Positions 9,364-18,596 of a stretch of DNA of 39,902 bases are shown here, in pieces. Within the stretch, counting starts at the first letter, position 1, and the number at the start of each line of letters is the position of its first letter. A program made the translations under genes and the position numbers. Below the pieces are notes generated by a model that worked only from the letters and a program-made list of their open reading frames with translations, searched no databases and was not told the origin of the DNA. This DNA is from an uncultured Ignavibacteriales bacterium (GTDB lineage: Bacteria > Bacteroidota > Ignavibacteria > Ignavibacteriales > Ignavibacteriaceae): the NCBI GenBank assembly GCA_903929035.1, contig CAIYTF010000137.1, positions 1 to 39,902 of the forward strand, in the 5' to 3' direction.

Positions 9364-9390
9364 AAAAAAAGCCCACCGTTTCCGGAGGCT
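9364..9390 (-). terminator. Rho-independent terminator after ppdK
   Basis: On the minus strand a GC-rich hairpin (AGCCTCCG, loop GAAA, CGGTGGGCT with one bulged T) runs straight into seven T. It lies 61 nt after the ppdK stop and ends 24 nt before the queA ATG. It separates the two transcription units and argues against the longer queA start. Confidence 0.8.
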
Positions 9391-9404
9391 AATCAACAAG
9401 GAAA

Positions 9405-9429
9405 GGAAAACCGCTGCACGCGGTTTTCC
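9405..9429. other. perfect 10-bp hairpin between ppdK and its terminator
   Basis: GGAAAACCGC, 5-nt loop, GCGGTTTTCC. It lies 21 nt after the ppdK stop and 14 nt before the T-tailed hairpin. Without its own T-run it is more likely an mRNA 3'-end stabiliser or part of a tandem terminator. Confidence 0.6.
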
Positions 9430-9450
9430 GGTACTTGTTGTCTTTAATTA

Positions 9451-12240
9451 TTACTTATTTTTTTTAACGGCTGCTTTTTTAGCTGCAGGCTTTTTACCTG
9501 TAGTTTTCTTTGCCGCCATTTCTTTCACAACCGCGCGCGCGGCAGCCATTCTCGCGATTGGAACGCGGAAAGGTGAACAGCTCACGTAGTTTAATCCGAT
9601 ACTATGACAGAACTCAACTGAACTTGGTTCGCCGCCGTGTTCGCCGCAGATACCAATCTTTAAGTCCGGTTTGGTGCTTCTGCCTTTGCTCACGCCAATC
9701 TTGAGCAGCTGACCAACTCCGCGTTGATCTAATGCTTCAAACGGATCGTTTGGCAGGATTTCCATTTCGACATATTTAGGCAGGAATGAACCTGCATCAT
9801 CGCGCGAAAGACCGAATGTTGTTTGCGTCAAATCGTTAGTGCCGAATGAGAAAAATTCAGCTTCGGTTGCAATTTCATCTGCAAGCAGAGCTGCGCGCGG
9901 CAATTCAATCATAGTTCCAACCATATACTGAATTTTCACTTTTTTCTCTGCCATTACTTGTTTTGCAACATTAACAACAATTTCTTTTTGACCTTTCAGT
10001 TCATTTACATCACCAACCAAAGGAATCATAATTTCAGGTTTTACCTTGATTCCCGCTTTCACTGCATCGCAAGCAGCTTCAAAAATAGCACGTGCCTGCA
10101 TTTCAGTAATTTCTGGATAAATAAGACCTAAACGGCATCCTCTGAATCCGAGCATAGGATTGAACTCGTGTAATGATTCTATCTTTGCCATCAATTGATC
10201 AAAGCTGATTCCAAGAGCATTAGCAAGTTCTTCCTGCTCTGCTTTTTGATGAGGCAAAAATTCGTGCAGCGGCGGATCTAAAGTTCTGACTGTTACAGGG
10301 TAACCTTTCATTGCTTTAAAGATATCAAAGAAATCTGCTCTCTGGAAAGGAAGCAATTCAGCCAATGCAGCTCTTCTTCCTTCAGCAGTTTCAGAAACAA
10401 TCATTTTGCGGACTGCCATAATACGGTCGCCGCCAAAAAACATATGCTCTGTTCTGCAAAGACCAATTCCCTGCGCGCCAAATGCAATCGCGTTTGCAGC
10501 TTGATCAGGCTGATCGGCATTTGTTCTGATGTCAAGCGTTCGGTAGCTATCAGCCCACTTCATCAATGAATCATACATCTGAAACTCACGTGATTTTTTA
10601 GGATCAAGCGTTTTATTCAGAAGCACTTCAACAACTTCAGAAGGACGGGTTTCAATTTTCCCCGCTATCACTTCGCCGGTTGTTCCATCAATAGAAATAT
10701 AATCACCTTCATTAAGTACGATGTCTTTATTCTCAACGCCCACCGTGCCTTTTGCATAATCAATTTTCAATTTACCGCAGCCTGCAACGCAAACTTTACC
10801 CATCTGACGGGCAACCAAAGCAGCGTGTGAAGTCATTCCGCCGCGAGCAGTCAAAATTCCTTCAGAAGCATTCATTCCTTTAATGTCTTCAGGTGAAGTT
10901 TCAATTCTCACAAGGATAACTTTATCGCCGTTGTTTGCCATAATTTCAGCATCGTGTGCTGAAAGTGCAATCTTGCCTGAAGCGGCACCGGGACCGGCAT
11001 TCAAGCCCTTGGTCATAAATTTGCCTTCATCAATCATCTTGCGTTTTTCTTTCAGGTCAAAGATAGGACGAAGTAATTGATTCAGCTGATTTGGTTCAAT
11101 ACGAAGTAAAGCTTCTTCTTTTTTGATTAAGCCTTCTTTCACCATCTCCAAAGCTATGCGTACTGCAGCCAAACCGGTTCTTTTACCTACACGGCATTGC
11201 AGCATCCACAATTTATCTTGCTGAATAGTGAATTCGATATCCATCATATCCGTGTAATGATTTTCAAGAATTTTACGGAATTTATCAAGCAGGGCGTAAA
11301 TTTTTGGTCTTGCTTTTTTCAATTCTGAAATAGGAAGCGGTGTACGGATACCCGCCACAACATCTTCGCCTTGGGCATTGAAAAGATATTCACCATAGAA
11401 AATGTTTTCGCCGCTTGCCGCATCGCGAGTGAATGCAACACCGGTACCGGAATCTTCGCCCATATTGCCAAATACCATAGATTGAATATTAACTGCAGTT
11501 CCCCACGATGCAGGAATATCATTCAATTTACGATAAACAATCGCGCGTTCATTCATCCAAGAAGCAAACACTGCTCCTATTGCGCCGTACAATTGTTTAA
11601 CCGGATCATCAGGGAATTCTTGTCCTGTTTGTTCGAGAATTGCAGCTTTAAATTCCGCTACCAATTCTTTCAAATCATCAGCTGTTAATTCAGTATCAAG
11701 ATGCACTCCGCGGTCTTCTTTTTTCTTTTCCAAGATAACTTCAAAAGGATCCGAGTCGTGTTTATTAACCGGCTTTAATCCTAACACAACATCACCATAC
11801 ATCTGCACGAAGCGGCGATATGAATCATAAGCAAAGCGCGGATTATTGGTACTCTTAATTATTCCTTGAACGGTAGTATCATTCAAACCGAGGTTCAAAA
11901 TGGTATCCATCATTCCGGGCATTGAAGCACGTGCACCTGAACGAACTGAAAGCAAAAGAGGATTTTTTGGGTCGCCAAATTTGGCTCCCATCTCTTTTTC
12001 AACTTTCTTTATCGAATCTGTTATTTGCTTCTGCAATTCTTTCGGGTAGCTTTTCTTATCAGTAAAATAAGTACATACTTCCGTTGTAATTGTAAAACCG
12101 GCCGGTACCGGCAAACCAATATTAACCATCTCGGCTAAATTAGCACCTTTACCGCCGAGCAAAGATTTCATTTCTGCTTTGCCGTCAGCTTTTTTTCCAC
12201 CGAAAAAATAGACTAACTTCGAGGTTTTGCTCGCTGCCAT
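9451..12240 (-). CDS. ppdK: pyruvate, phosphate dikinase
   Basis: Interconverts pyruvate + ATP + Pi and phosphoenolpyruvate + AMP + PPi. It feeds gluconeogenesis or runs PPi-dependent glycolysis in the cytosol. The order is an N-terminal ATP-grasp domain ([20 protein letters not shown] at the start, then [15 protein letters not shown]), the phospho-histidine swivelling domain with catalytic H472 in [16 protein letters not shown], and the PEP/pyruvate TIM barrel ending in [13 protein letters not shown] and [17 protein letters not shown]. At 929 residues it exceeds the usual roughly 870-890, mainly through a Lys/Ala-rich C-terminal tail of about 25 residues (repeated KK with A/P). The start has a good TAGGAGATA ribosome binding site. 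It is monocistronic: 86 nt after lpxK and ended by its own terminator. Confidence 0.97.
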   Translation of the reverse strand: MAASKTSKLVYFFGGKKADGKAEMKSLLGGKGANLAEMVNIGLPVPAGFTITTEVCTYFTDKKSYPKELQKQITDSIKKVEKEMGAKFGDPKNPLLLSVRSGARASMPGMMDTILNLGLNDTTVQGIIKSTNNPRFAYDSYRRFVQMYGDVVLGLKPVNKHDSDPFEVILEKKKEDRGVHLDTELTADDLKELVAEFKAAILEQTGQEFPDDPVKQLYGAIGAVFASWMNERAIVYRKLNDIPASWGTAVNIQSMVFGNMGEDSGTGVAFTRDAASGENIFYGEYLFNAQGEDVVAGIRTPLPISELKKARPKIYALLDKFRKILENHYTDMMDIEFTIQQDKLWMLQCRVGKRTGLAAVRIALEMVKEGLIKKEEALLRIEPNQLNQLLRPIFDLKEKRKMIDEGKFMTKGLNAGPGAASGKIALSAHDAEIMANNGDKVILVRIETSPEDIKGMNASEGILTARGGMTSHAALVARQMGKVCVAGCGKLKIDYAKGTVGVENKDIVLNEGDYISIDGTTGEVIAGKIETRPSEVVEVLLNKTLDPKKSREFQMYDSLMKWADSYRTLDIRTNADQPDQAANAIAFGAQGIGLCRTEHMFFGGDRIMAVRKMIVSETAEGRRAALAELLPFQRADFFDIFKAMKGYPVTVRTLDPPLHEFLPHQKAEQEELANALGISFDQLMAKIESLHEFNPMLGFRGCRLGLIYPEITEMQARAIFEAACDAVKAGIKVKPEIMIPLVGDVNELKGQKEIVVNVAKQVMAEKKVKIQYMVGTMIELPRAALLADEIATEAEFFSFGTNDLTQTTFGLSRDDAGSFLPKYVEMEILPNDPFEALDQRGVGQLLKIGVSKGRSTKPDLKIGICGEHGGEPSSVEFCHSIGLNYVSCSPFRVPIARMAAARAVVKEMAAKKTTGKKPAAKKAAVKKNK

Positions 12241-12326
12241 AACTATTTTATCTCCTATATTGTTTCGTTGATATGTCCGGCTGATTGTGATTCAACACTT
12301 GCCGAACCGTTATTAAAAAAAATGTT

Positions 12327-13388
12327 TTAATCACCGGCAAACAACTTTGCCGTCATATATTCTTTAAACTCTTCACGCTCTTCAATTTCAAGTTCAATCT
12401 TCAAATAATATATATCGATATCATCTAATTCTTCTTTGAACTGCATCAGCTTTACTGCATCTTTTTGCGTTGTTACAACCGAATAACAATTCTTTGCATA
12501 AAACTCTTTCCGAATCTTTTGCACTTCTTCATTCTTATACCGTTTATGGTCTTTAAAAACTATCCTATGTTCCGCGCTGATTTTCATAGAGCCCAACGCG
12601 CTAAAAAAAGAATGAGGAGAAGCTATCCCGCATACTGCCAAACTGATTTGTCCCTGAAAATCCGCGGGGTTATATTGTCTTCCGTTTCGCACGTCAATAA
12701 ATCCAAGTGCATTATAGCAAGCGTGAAATATTTTCTTACCATCGGCAAATCGGTCAATCTTTTTATCTGCATCCGCACGCGCGGAAAACTTTCTGTTAAT
12801 TACCACGCAATCCGCGCGAATAAGTGAGCTGAATGGTTCACGCATACTGCCTGTTGGTAATGACATTTTACGCAACGGATTATTTTGCATCAAAAATCTT
12901 TGGTCGAATAACACGATATCCAAATCTCTCTTAATCCACCTGTGCTGAAACGCGTCATCCAAAACTATTACATCCGGCTTATACTTTTGTATAAGTTCGA
13001 TTGCACCTTCCACTCTGCTTTCGCTGACAGCGGCAGGACAGCTGCATTCAAGTGCAGTCAGATACATTTCATCGCCTGAATTTTGCACTTCCAAATACAT
13101 TTGGGTTCCGTCACTCACCTCCCGAAAGCCTGTTGTTTCACGTCCATAACCGCGACTCAATGCTGCAACTTTTATATTAATGGATTGCAGTGTTTTAATT
13201 ACATATATCGACATCGGTGTTTTTCCGGAACCTCCCACTGTAATATTGCCAACCGATACTATTTTTGCATCAACTTTCTGTTGTCGAAACCAACCAAAAT
13301 CAAAGAACAAATTGCGCAGTTTTACCGGCACCGAATAAATCGGTATAAACGGGAGAGTCATTACCTGAGCTACATCAAGTAATTTCAT
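12327..13388 (-). CDS. lpxK: tetraacyldisaccharide 4'-kinase
   Basis: Phosphorylates the 4' position of the lipid A disaccharide at the inner face of the inner membrane. From the ATG at 13388 it has 353 residues. That start overlaps the upstream stop as ATGA. A GTG at 13394 is the alternative. The N-terminal hydrophobic anchor region is followed by the P-loop VGNITVGGSGKTP (46-58, K56), then SRGYGR, the SVDRPDDAFQH-like stretch seen here as VLDDAFQHR, and DLDIVLFD. The preceding genes are a DUF374 acyltransferase and lpxB, so three lipid A/envelope genes sit together in pathway order at the end of the long operon. Confidence 0.95.
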   Translation of the reverse strand: MKLLDVAQVMTLPFIPIYSVPVKLRNLFFDFGWFRQQKVDAKIVSVGNITVGGSGKTPMSIYVIKTLQSINIKVAALSRGYGRETTGFREVSDGTQMYLEVQNSGDEMYLTALECSCPAAVSESRVEGAIELIQKYKPDVIVLDDAFQHRWIKRDLDIVLFDQRFLMQNNPLRKMSLPTGSMREPFSSLIRADCVVINRKFSARADADKKIDRFADGKKIFHACYNALGFIDVRNGRQYNPADFQGQISLAVCGIASPHSFFSALGSMKISAEHRIVFKDHKRYKNEEVQKIRKEFYAKNCYSVVTTQKDAVKLMQFKEELDDIDIYYLKIELEIEEREEFKEYMTAKLFAGD

Positions 13389-14047
13389 TTGCACAATTGC
13401 TCGGCTTCTTTTTGCAGTGCATTCAAATCACTGTCACATTGTTCAATTGCCATAGATACTTCATCGCGTTGAGCCATTTTATTAACACGTACCGGCTGCG
13501 AAAACACCAACCGGACTTTTGAAAACGGCTTCGGAATTTGGAACTTGTCCCAGCTCCTCAACTGCCATTTCTTTTCATAACCAACGCCAAGAAGCACCAA
13601 AGGACTTTCGCTTCGCTGGGATGCAACAACAGCACCTGCTTTAAATTTCATTCCTGGTCCGCGAGGTCCGTCAGGCGTTACCATCACGCTGCCTTCATAT
13701 TTTGCAAAGTCGATCATTATTGCCAAGGCAACCTTCCCTCCTTGTGAACTTGAACCCCTTGTCACGACATAATTCCATCTGGACAAAAGCTTTGCCAGAA
13801 CATTACCGTCCTTGCTTTGGCTTGTCAGTCCCATATATTTTTTATCTTTGAACACGTGCCACGGAAGCAGCATTGTCCCGTGCCAAAATGCCAAAATAAA
13901 ATGTTCGCCGTTTCGTTCCAAATTATCAAGTACCTGCTGATTATGAAATTCTATGTGCAATGTTTTTACTAACACCTCGATTAATCTGCCAAGAAACAAA
14001 TTACCGATTGTCCTGAGCAAACCTTGCCTAATCGTTCTTGTATTCAT
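13385..14047 (-). CDS. DUF374-type lysophospholipid acyltransferase
   Basis: 220-residue member of the lysophospholipid/lipid A acyltransferase (LPLAT) superfamily, DUF374 branch. The HX-type motif FWHGTMLLPW (H56) is followed by SKDGNVLAKLL, TRGSSSQGG, the TPDGPRGPGMKFKAG signature and SWDKFQIPKPFSKV, all in the expected order. One N-terminal hydrophobic stretch would tether it to the inner membrane. It overlaps lpxB by 4 nt upstream and lpxK by 4 nt downstream. Its place between two lipid A genes suggests a late acylation step of lipid A or a related envelope lipid. The exact acceptor is not readable from the sequence. Confidence 0.9.
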   Translation of the reverse strand: MNTRTIRQGLLRTIGNLFLGRLIEVLVKTLHIEFHNQQVLDNLERNGEHFILAFWHGTMLLPWHVFKDKKYMGLTSQSKDGNVLAKLLSRWNYVVTRGSSSQGGKVALAIMIDFAKYEGSVMVTPDGPRGPGMKFKAGAVVASQRSESPLVLLGVGYEKKWQLRSWDKFQIPKPFSKVRLVFSQPVRVNKMAQRDEVSMAIEQCDSDLNALQKEAEQLCK

Positions 14048-15174
14048 ATCGCGTCCATCAATAACTCCGCGACCCGCTTAGATGCTTTTTTTGTTCCAAG
14101 CAACGCGTTGATTGATTTCAATTCTGATTTCATCGCCTTATACACATCGGTATCCATAATTCGGGAACCACATTTGTAAATCTCTTTTTCATTTAACTGC
14201 TTTTGAATAAGCTCAGGCATTGCAGTTTTCCCTAAAACGATATTTACCAACCCTATGTTATCTATCTCGATAACATTCTTGCCAATCAGATAAGTAATGC
14301 TGCTTGTCTTATAAACAACTATCATCGGCAGACCCATTAATCCTGCTTCCAATGTAGATGTTCCGGATTTAATAATTCCCAGCACCGCGTGCTTCATAAA
14401 ATTATAAACATCGCCGCGGACAATCCTGAACGCGCTGTCTTTCACTATTCTCTGCAAAAATTCATCTTTCAACGAAGGAGCGCAAACCACTACCGGTTGA
14501 AAATTAAAAGTGTCTGCCAATTTAAGCACGCCGGCACTCACTGCAGGGAATATTCTTTCGACTTCCTGTTTTCTACTCCCGGGAAGAATCAACAATAATT
14601 CTTTATTTTTATCAAATCCGTATTTTTCATATAGCTCAATCTTATCAATAAACGAATATGATTTAATTTCTTCAATTAACGGGTGTCCGACAAACTCCGA
14701 ATGGATTCCCGCATCCTTATACATTTTTTCTTCAAACGGAAACACGGTCATCATCATATCAACACGTTCGTGTATCTTTTTTATTCTTCCTTTACGCCAC
14801 GCCCATATCTGCGGTGAAATGTAATAATAAACGGCAACTCCAAGTTTTTTCAACGAGCCTGCAATATTCAGATTAAACCCCGGATAATCAACAAGCAAAG
14901 CTTTCTTAATGTTCTTGGCTTTTACTAATTCCAAAACTGCACGCTTAACTTTCAATATGAACGGCAAATGCTTTACAACTTCGGTAAAGCCAAGAAACGC
15001 CATATTGTTTGAGTGATAAAGAGCATTAAGTCCTTGATCAATCATCTTGTCACCGCCAATACCGAAAAACTCAATGCCGCTGCCTCGTAATTTAAGCTCT
15101 GCCATCACTTCAGCTGCGTGTAAATCACCTGAGGCTTCACCAGCAATTATTAATATCTTCTCGGCAGAATTCAT
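14044..15174 (-). CDS. lpxB: lipid-A-disaccharide synthase
   Basis: GT19 glycosyltransferase that joins UDP-2,3-diacylglucosamine and lipid X into the lipid A disaccharide at the inner membrane. The 376 residues fit the family. Recognisable segments: IIAGEASGDLHAAEVM at the N-terminus, FFGIGGDKM, VLLVDYPGFNLN-type (here LLVDYPGFNLNI), YYISPQIWAWRKGRIKKI, FPFEEKMY, FVGHPL, LLILPGSRKQEV and the C-terminal SGTSTLEAGLMG. There is no strong Shine-Dalgarno, but the start lies 11 nt after the previous stop. It overlaps the acyltransferase by 4 nt. The 2,3-diacyl precursor genes (lpxA, C, D, H/I) are not in the window. Confidence 0.96.
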   Translation of the reverse strand: MNSAEKILIIAGEASGDLHAAEVMAELKLRGSGIEFFGIGGDKMIDQGLNALYHSNNMAFLGFTEVVKHLPFILKVKRAVLELVKAKNIKKALLVDYPGFNLNIAGSLKKLGVAVYYYISPQIWAWRKGRIKKIHERVDMMMTVFPFEEKMYKDAGIHSEFVGHPLIEEIKSYSFIDKIELYEKYGFDKNKELLLILPGSRKQEVERIFPAVSAGVLKLADTFNFQPVVVCAPSLKDEFLQRIVKDSAFRIVRGDVYNFMKHAVLGIIKSGTSTLEAGLMGLPMIVVYKTSSITYLIGKNVIEIDNIGLVNIVLGKTAMPELIQKQLNEKEIYKCGSRIMDTDVYKAMKSELKSINALLGTKKASKRVAELLMDAI

Positions 15175-15185
15175 TTAATATTGAA

Positions 15186-15773
15186 TTAAAAAGTTGTGTA
15201 CCAACGAATCATCACAATCATAGTCACCACAAGCATAGCCTGTAATGTTCTTGTCTCCGAGCGGAAACCCGCTTTAATATCCATCTGAGGCTGAATAATT
15301 TTATAGTCCTTATACGGAGTCAGTCTCGGGAAAAATCTCGGTACATTTTTCGTATAAAGCGCATATTGCTCCGTGTATGTTTGGCGAAGATAGCCTTCCT
15401 CCTCGCCTACAATCAAATGATACTGCAGTGCAAAAAACAAAAAGGCCGCTATGAGCAAATGCGGAAAATACGCGTTTGACATAATGCCAAATCCACAATA
15501 CATTAATAAATTTCCGACATAAAGCGGATTGCGAGTAAAAGCAAAAGGACCGCTGATAATCAAAAATGTTCCGCCGACAGGTCCCGTTGTACGTGTTTCA
15601 CTGCCTGCCCAGCTCACTCCCCAGAAACGAATTGACTCGCCAACAATTACAATAACCAAACCACATATAATAGTAAAAACATTCGGATTTGCGAACACCA
15701 TCATTAATATTAAAAAAGGTATTGGAGTATAACTCCTAAATTTAAAAAATACGCGTGCCAATTTATTCTGCAT
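15186..15773 (-). CDS. isoprenylcysteine carboxyl methyltransferase-like membrane protein
   Basis: 195-residue integral membrane protein of the ICMT/PEMT methyltransferase superfamily. It has four to five membrane segments, and the family core GPFAFTRNPLYVGN is followed by a VGEEEGYLRQTYTEQYALY segment, matching the SAM-binding region of bacterial ICMT-like proteins. The true bacterial substrate is generally unknown, and a lipid or membrane-protein methylation is only possible. The ATG follows AGGA overlapping the HAD stop, 2 nt away. It precedes lpxB, which hints at an envelope role. Confidence 0.88.
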   Translation of the reverse strand: MQNKLARVFFKFRSYTPIPFLILMMVFANPNVFTIICGLVIVIVGESIRFWGVSWAGSETRTTGPVGGTFLIISGPFAFTRNPLYVGNLLMYCGFGIMSNAYFPHLLIAAFLFFALQYHLIVGEEEGYLRQTYTEQYALYTKNVPRFFPRLTPYKDYKIIQPQMDIKAGFRSETRTLQAMLVVTMIVMIRWYTTF

Positions 15774-15775
15774 TT

Positions 15776-16558
15776 TTATCCTAATTTATAAACTTCATTT
15801 CTTTTCAATACAGCCTGATGTTTTTTCTTCAGGCGTTTTCTTTGCAGCAATTGTATAAACACATTTTGCACATCAGCAAAATTATTATACGAAAAACACG
15901 TTACTTTTTCCCTGCTGCAAAATTTCAATAAGTCATCCTTCGCGAAAACATAATCACAAAACTGAGCCGGACAAGTATCAGAGCTTCCGTTCCCGATATA
16001 CACGGTAAATTCCTCATCGCCGCTTTGCTCAATAATATGATCGCGTTTGCAATTCGCGCAATCTCTGCACTCCTCATCCATATACGGAAATTGAGGCATC
16101 AAACCGTTACTTCCAGATTCAATCAGTCGATTTGAAAACACAGGAATATCCTGCAGTCCTTCCCGCTGCAAAATAAATTGTATGTAATTTTCAAACCCGT
16201 CACTCAAAATAAAATGCGGTATATTTTGAATTTTCAATAACTGATGAAACTCAACAAAATTCTCATCAATAAATATATCATCCATTATTGAATAGATATT
16301 CTTTATTGTCATATCCGGAGCAGATGCAAACAATCGCACCCAGCCTTCCTTTGCCGTAATAATACCCTCCCTGATATCCTCGATAATTCTATCTGCATCA
16401 GGCTGTTTGCCAAATCTTCTGAATATCTCTTCCCCTGTATCTATTTTGGTAATAGTACCGTCAAAATCGATAAACACCTTTATTCTATGAGTATTTATTA
16501 TCATACGATTGTTGAGTGGTGAACCCTGAATAAAACCAAAGTGATCCGAAACGCCCAT
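15776..16558 (-). CDS. HAD-superfamily phosphatase, MtnX-like (HAD-IB)
   Basis: 260 residues from the ATG at 16558. That start is chosen because the upstream stop and AAGGA form TAAGGAAATG with a 2-nt gap. An in-frame ATG at 16504 would leave a shorter protein starting nearer the catalytic loop. Motif I is FIDFDGTIT (nucleophile Asp), then ILSDGFENYI (motif II), then the GNGSSDTCPAQFCDYVFAKDDLL region typical of MtnX/YkrX-type enzymes, with a CRDCANCK cysteine cluster. In the family this enzyme removes phosphate from a methionine-salvage intermediate. No other salvage gene is nearby, so I keep the substrate open. Confidence 0.88.
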   Translation of the reverse strand: MGVSDHFGFIQGSPLNNRMIINTHRIKVFIDFDGTITKIDTGEEIFRRFGKQPDADRIIEDIREGIITAKEGWVRLFASAPDMTIKNIYSIMDDIFIDENFVEFHQLLKIQNIPHFILSDGFENYIQFILQREGLQDIPVFSNRLIESGSNGLMPQFPYMDEECRDCANCKRDHIIEQSGDEEFTVYIGNGSSDTCPAQFCDYVFAKDDLLKFCSREKVTCFSYNNFADVQNVFIQLLQRKRLKKKHQAVLKRNEVYKLG

Positions 16559-16562
16559 TTCC

Positions 16563-18596
16563 TTATCTTGCAATAACAAATTTTTTCACAGTGAGAACAT
16601 CGCCGGCGGAAAACCGAAAAAAATAAATGCCGTCAGGAAGTCTCCCTGGTTTAAACACGTAGAAGTTTCTTCCCTGCCGTGTGTCACTCAAATTAACTTC
16701 ATTGATTTTCTCAATACGTGAGTTGTAAAACTCAATCCTAACCGGCATTCCGCGAGGCAAATAGTAATTTACCACGGTCGAATCTGAAACCGGATTCGGA
16801 ATATTTTGCAGCACTACAATCTTTTCACCATACTCTCTGATATAGCTTACTTTCTGAATCTCAGAAGCTGCAATAGGGCTGTTGCCCGCGAGCTGAACAA
16901 CTCGAATATAATAAATTCCGTCTGAGTCAGGCATAAATGAATAGCGATACTCATTACTGCCAGGGAACGGTTTAGAATCTATCACGGTAACATTCGTCCA
17001 CGCTGTATCTTTGATAGATTTAAGCAAAAACTTTTCAATACGATATGCATTGGTTTTAGACTCATTACTTGTTTTGAATGCTACCATAATATTATCCCCT
17101 TCAACGGTGGCGTTCAAATCTGCAATTACGCTCACGGCGTTTATTTCCGCGTAGAGACGTTGACCATAGATGCCATAATCAATACGCGATGTCTTCGATA
17201 AATCATTATGAATGCCTTCACGAAACACGACAACCATACCCTGCCGCTTATCCGCGAACGATGTCAAATAACTCTTCTCTGTATTCTTTGACAAAAGCAC
17301 AGGCACACCCGTTGAATCCCATTGAGGTACTCCCACCGCGTTGAGTTTCTGCCCATAAACAAATTCATTTGAAAGTTGTGTTTTTCTTTCTATCCAAGAT
17401 GCATAGATGTTAGAATATTTATCTGTTGAAATACTTCCTGAAAATTTTTGCGACAACTTGCTGCTGAAAGATTTTCCGGCATCACCCCAAATAATAGCAC
17501 CGTGCCGCGAAATCTTCTGCGCTGAAAAATCTCTTTTGTCGTTTGCTTTCTCTGCTATCCATCCGACAACAAATGTAGAATCTGCTGAACTTATTGCCGT
17601 TAAGTTAGATTTTGTCGCTTTCACCCCGGAAGCTATTAACTTTGGTTCACTCAACATTTTCTTCCCGTTAGCTTCAATCAATTGATAGTAAGCATCCTTA
17701 ACCTTAGTACCTGAAAGCCACGTGACAAAAACTTCCCCCGCTGCTGACTGGACTAAAGAATAACTAACAATGCTTGATGACATACCCGATATTTCTTCAG
17801 GTTTTTTCGTGTATATTTTATTTCCGCTTTTATCAATATGCTGCATCATCAGAATATTTTTTCCAATCCTTGATTCTACCCAAAAAATATAAGCTCCGTC
17901 AGCCGTATCCGGACATACTTGTACATTAGATTTAATGTTCCGCGACATCGTCACCTGCTCGCCTGCAAGCGGGAATACAGTATCCCCTGTGCCTGATATT
18001 CTTTGAATTTTTACCGTGTAATCAACATTATCTGAATCAGCTTTCTCAATATATGCAATGTATGCATTACCTTCAGCATCAACCGAGAGGTTATAACTCA
18101 TCGCTGGATATTTACACAACCCTGCCACTCTTCCAATATCACCCCACTCAAAATTTCCTGTGCCTGCAATTTTCTGCAAATATAAATCACCAATAGTATT
18201 ATAAGAAAAATCTTTCCATAATATGTATGCATCGCTTTTTCCATTTACTTTCAAAACAGGGCTTTCCTTTTTGCCATCCAAATCAGTAAGCCGACGCCCG
18301 TCCGCGACAAATTTAATTCCACCATTTACATCAATCTGCTGCACCAATATTGTTGCATCCGGATTTTCTTTTTTATCCATCCATACAACAAACATCCCTC
18401 CATCGCGCAAATCACCTGTTACAATATTTATTGGCTGATAAGTATCAACAACTAATCGTTTTCCGCGCTCTTTATTAATAGTCCATTGCGCGTGCCCAAT
18501 TCCGGTAAACAGAAACAAAGCAATACACGCTGTTGCATATATGTTCCCCGCGAAAAAATTTAGCCTGTTCACACGGGATAATGTATTACGCGACAA
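16563..18596 (-). CDS. secreted protein with T9SS C-terminal sorting domain
   Basis: About 677 residues. A basic N-terminus and hydrophobic core ending GIGHAQ form a signal peptide. Repeated segments of about 50-60 residues of the pattern 'W.D.....D.Y.Q.I...G...W...G' run through roughly 40-480 and suggest a beta-propeller-like fold. An Fn3-like stretch follows, and the last roughly 80 residues are a type A sorting domain (VLQNIPNPVSDSTVVNYYLP, then DGIYFFRFSAGDVLTVKKFVI). The product should be exported by Sec and then by the type IX system. The start is uncertain: TTG at 18596, overlapping smc by 11 nt and placed after GAGG, or GTG at 18572. The ligand or enzymatic role is unknown. Confidence 0.88.
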   Translation of the reverse strand: MSRNTLSRVNRLNFFAGNIYATACIALFLFTGIGHAQWTINKERGKRLVVDTYQPINIVTGDLRDGGMFVVWMDKKENPDATILVQQIDVNGGIKFVADGRRLTDLDGKKESPVLKVNGKSDAYILWKDFSYNTIGDLYLQKIAGTGNFEWGDIGRVAGLCKYPAMSYNLSVDAEGNAYIAYIEKADSDNVDYTVKIQRISGTGDTVFPLAGEQVTMSRNIKSNVQVCPDTADGAYIFWVESRIGKNILMMQHIDKSGNKIYTKKPEEISGMSSSIVSYSLVQSAAGEVFVTWLSGTKVKDAYYQLIEANGKKMLSEPKLIASGVKATKSNLTAISSADSTFVVGWIAEKANDKRDFSAQKISRHGAIIWGDAGKSFSSKLSQKFSGSISTDKYSNIYASWIERKTQLSNEFVYGQKLNAVGVPQWDSTGVPVLLSKNTEKSYLTSFADKRQGMVVVFREGIHNDLSKTSRIDYGIYGQRLYAEINAVSVIADLNATVEGDNIMVAFKTSNESKTNAYRIEKFLLKSIKDTAWTNVTVIDSKPFPGSNEYRYSFMPDSDGIYYIRVVQLAGNSPIAASEIQKVSYIREYGEKIVVLQNIPNPVSDSTVVNYYLPRGMPVRIEFYNSRIEKINEVNLSDTRQGRNFYVFKPGRLPDGIYFFRFSAGDVLTVKKFVIAR

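Noticed and set aside
9341-9376. Longer queA start at 9376
   Set aside because: It lies inside the T-tailed terminator of ppdK, and the added residues are not part of the family.
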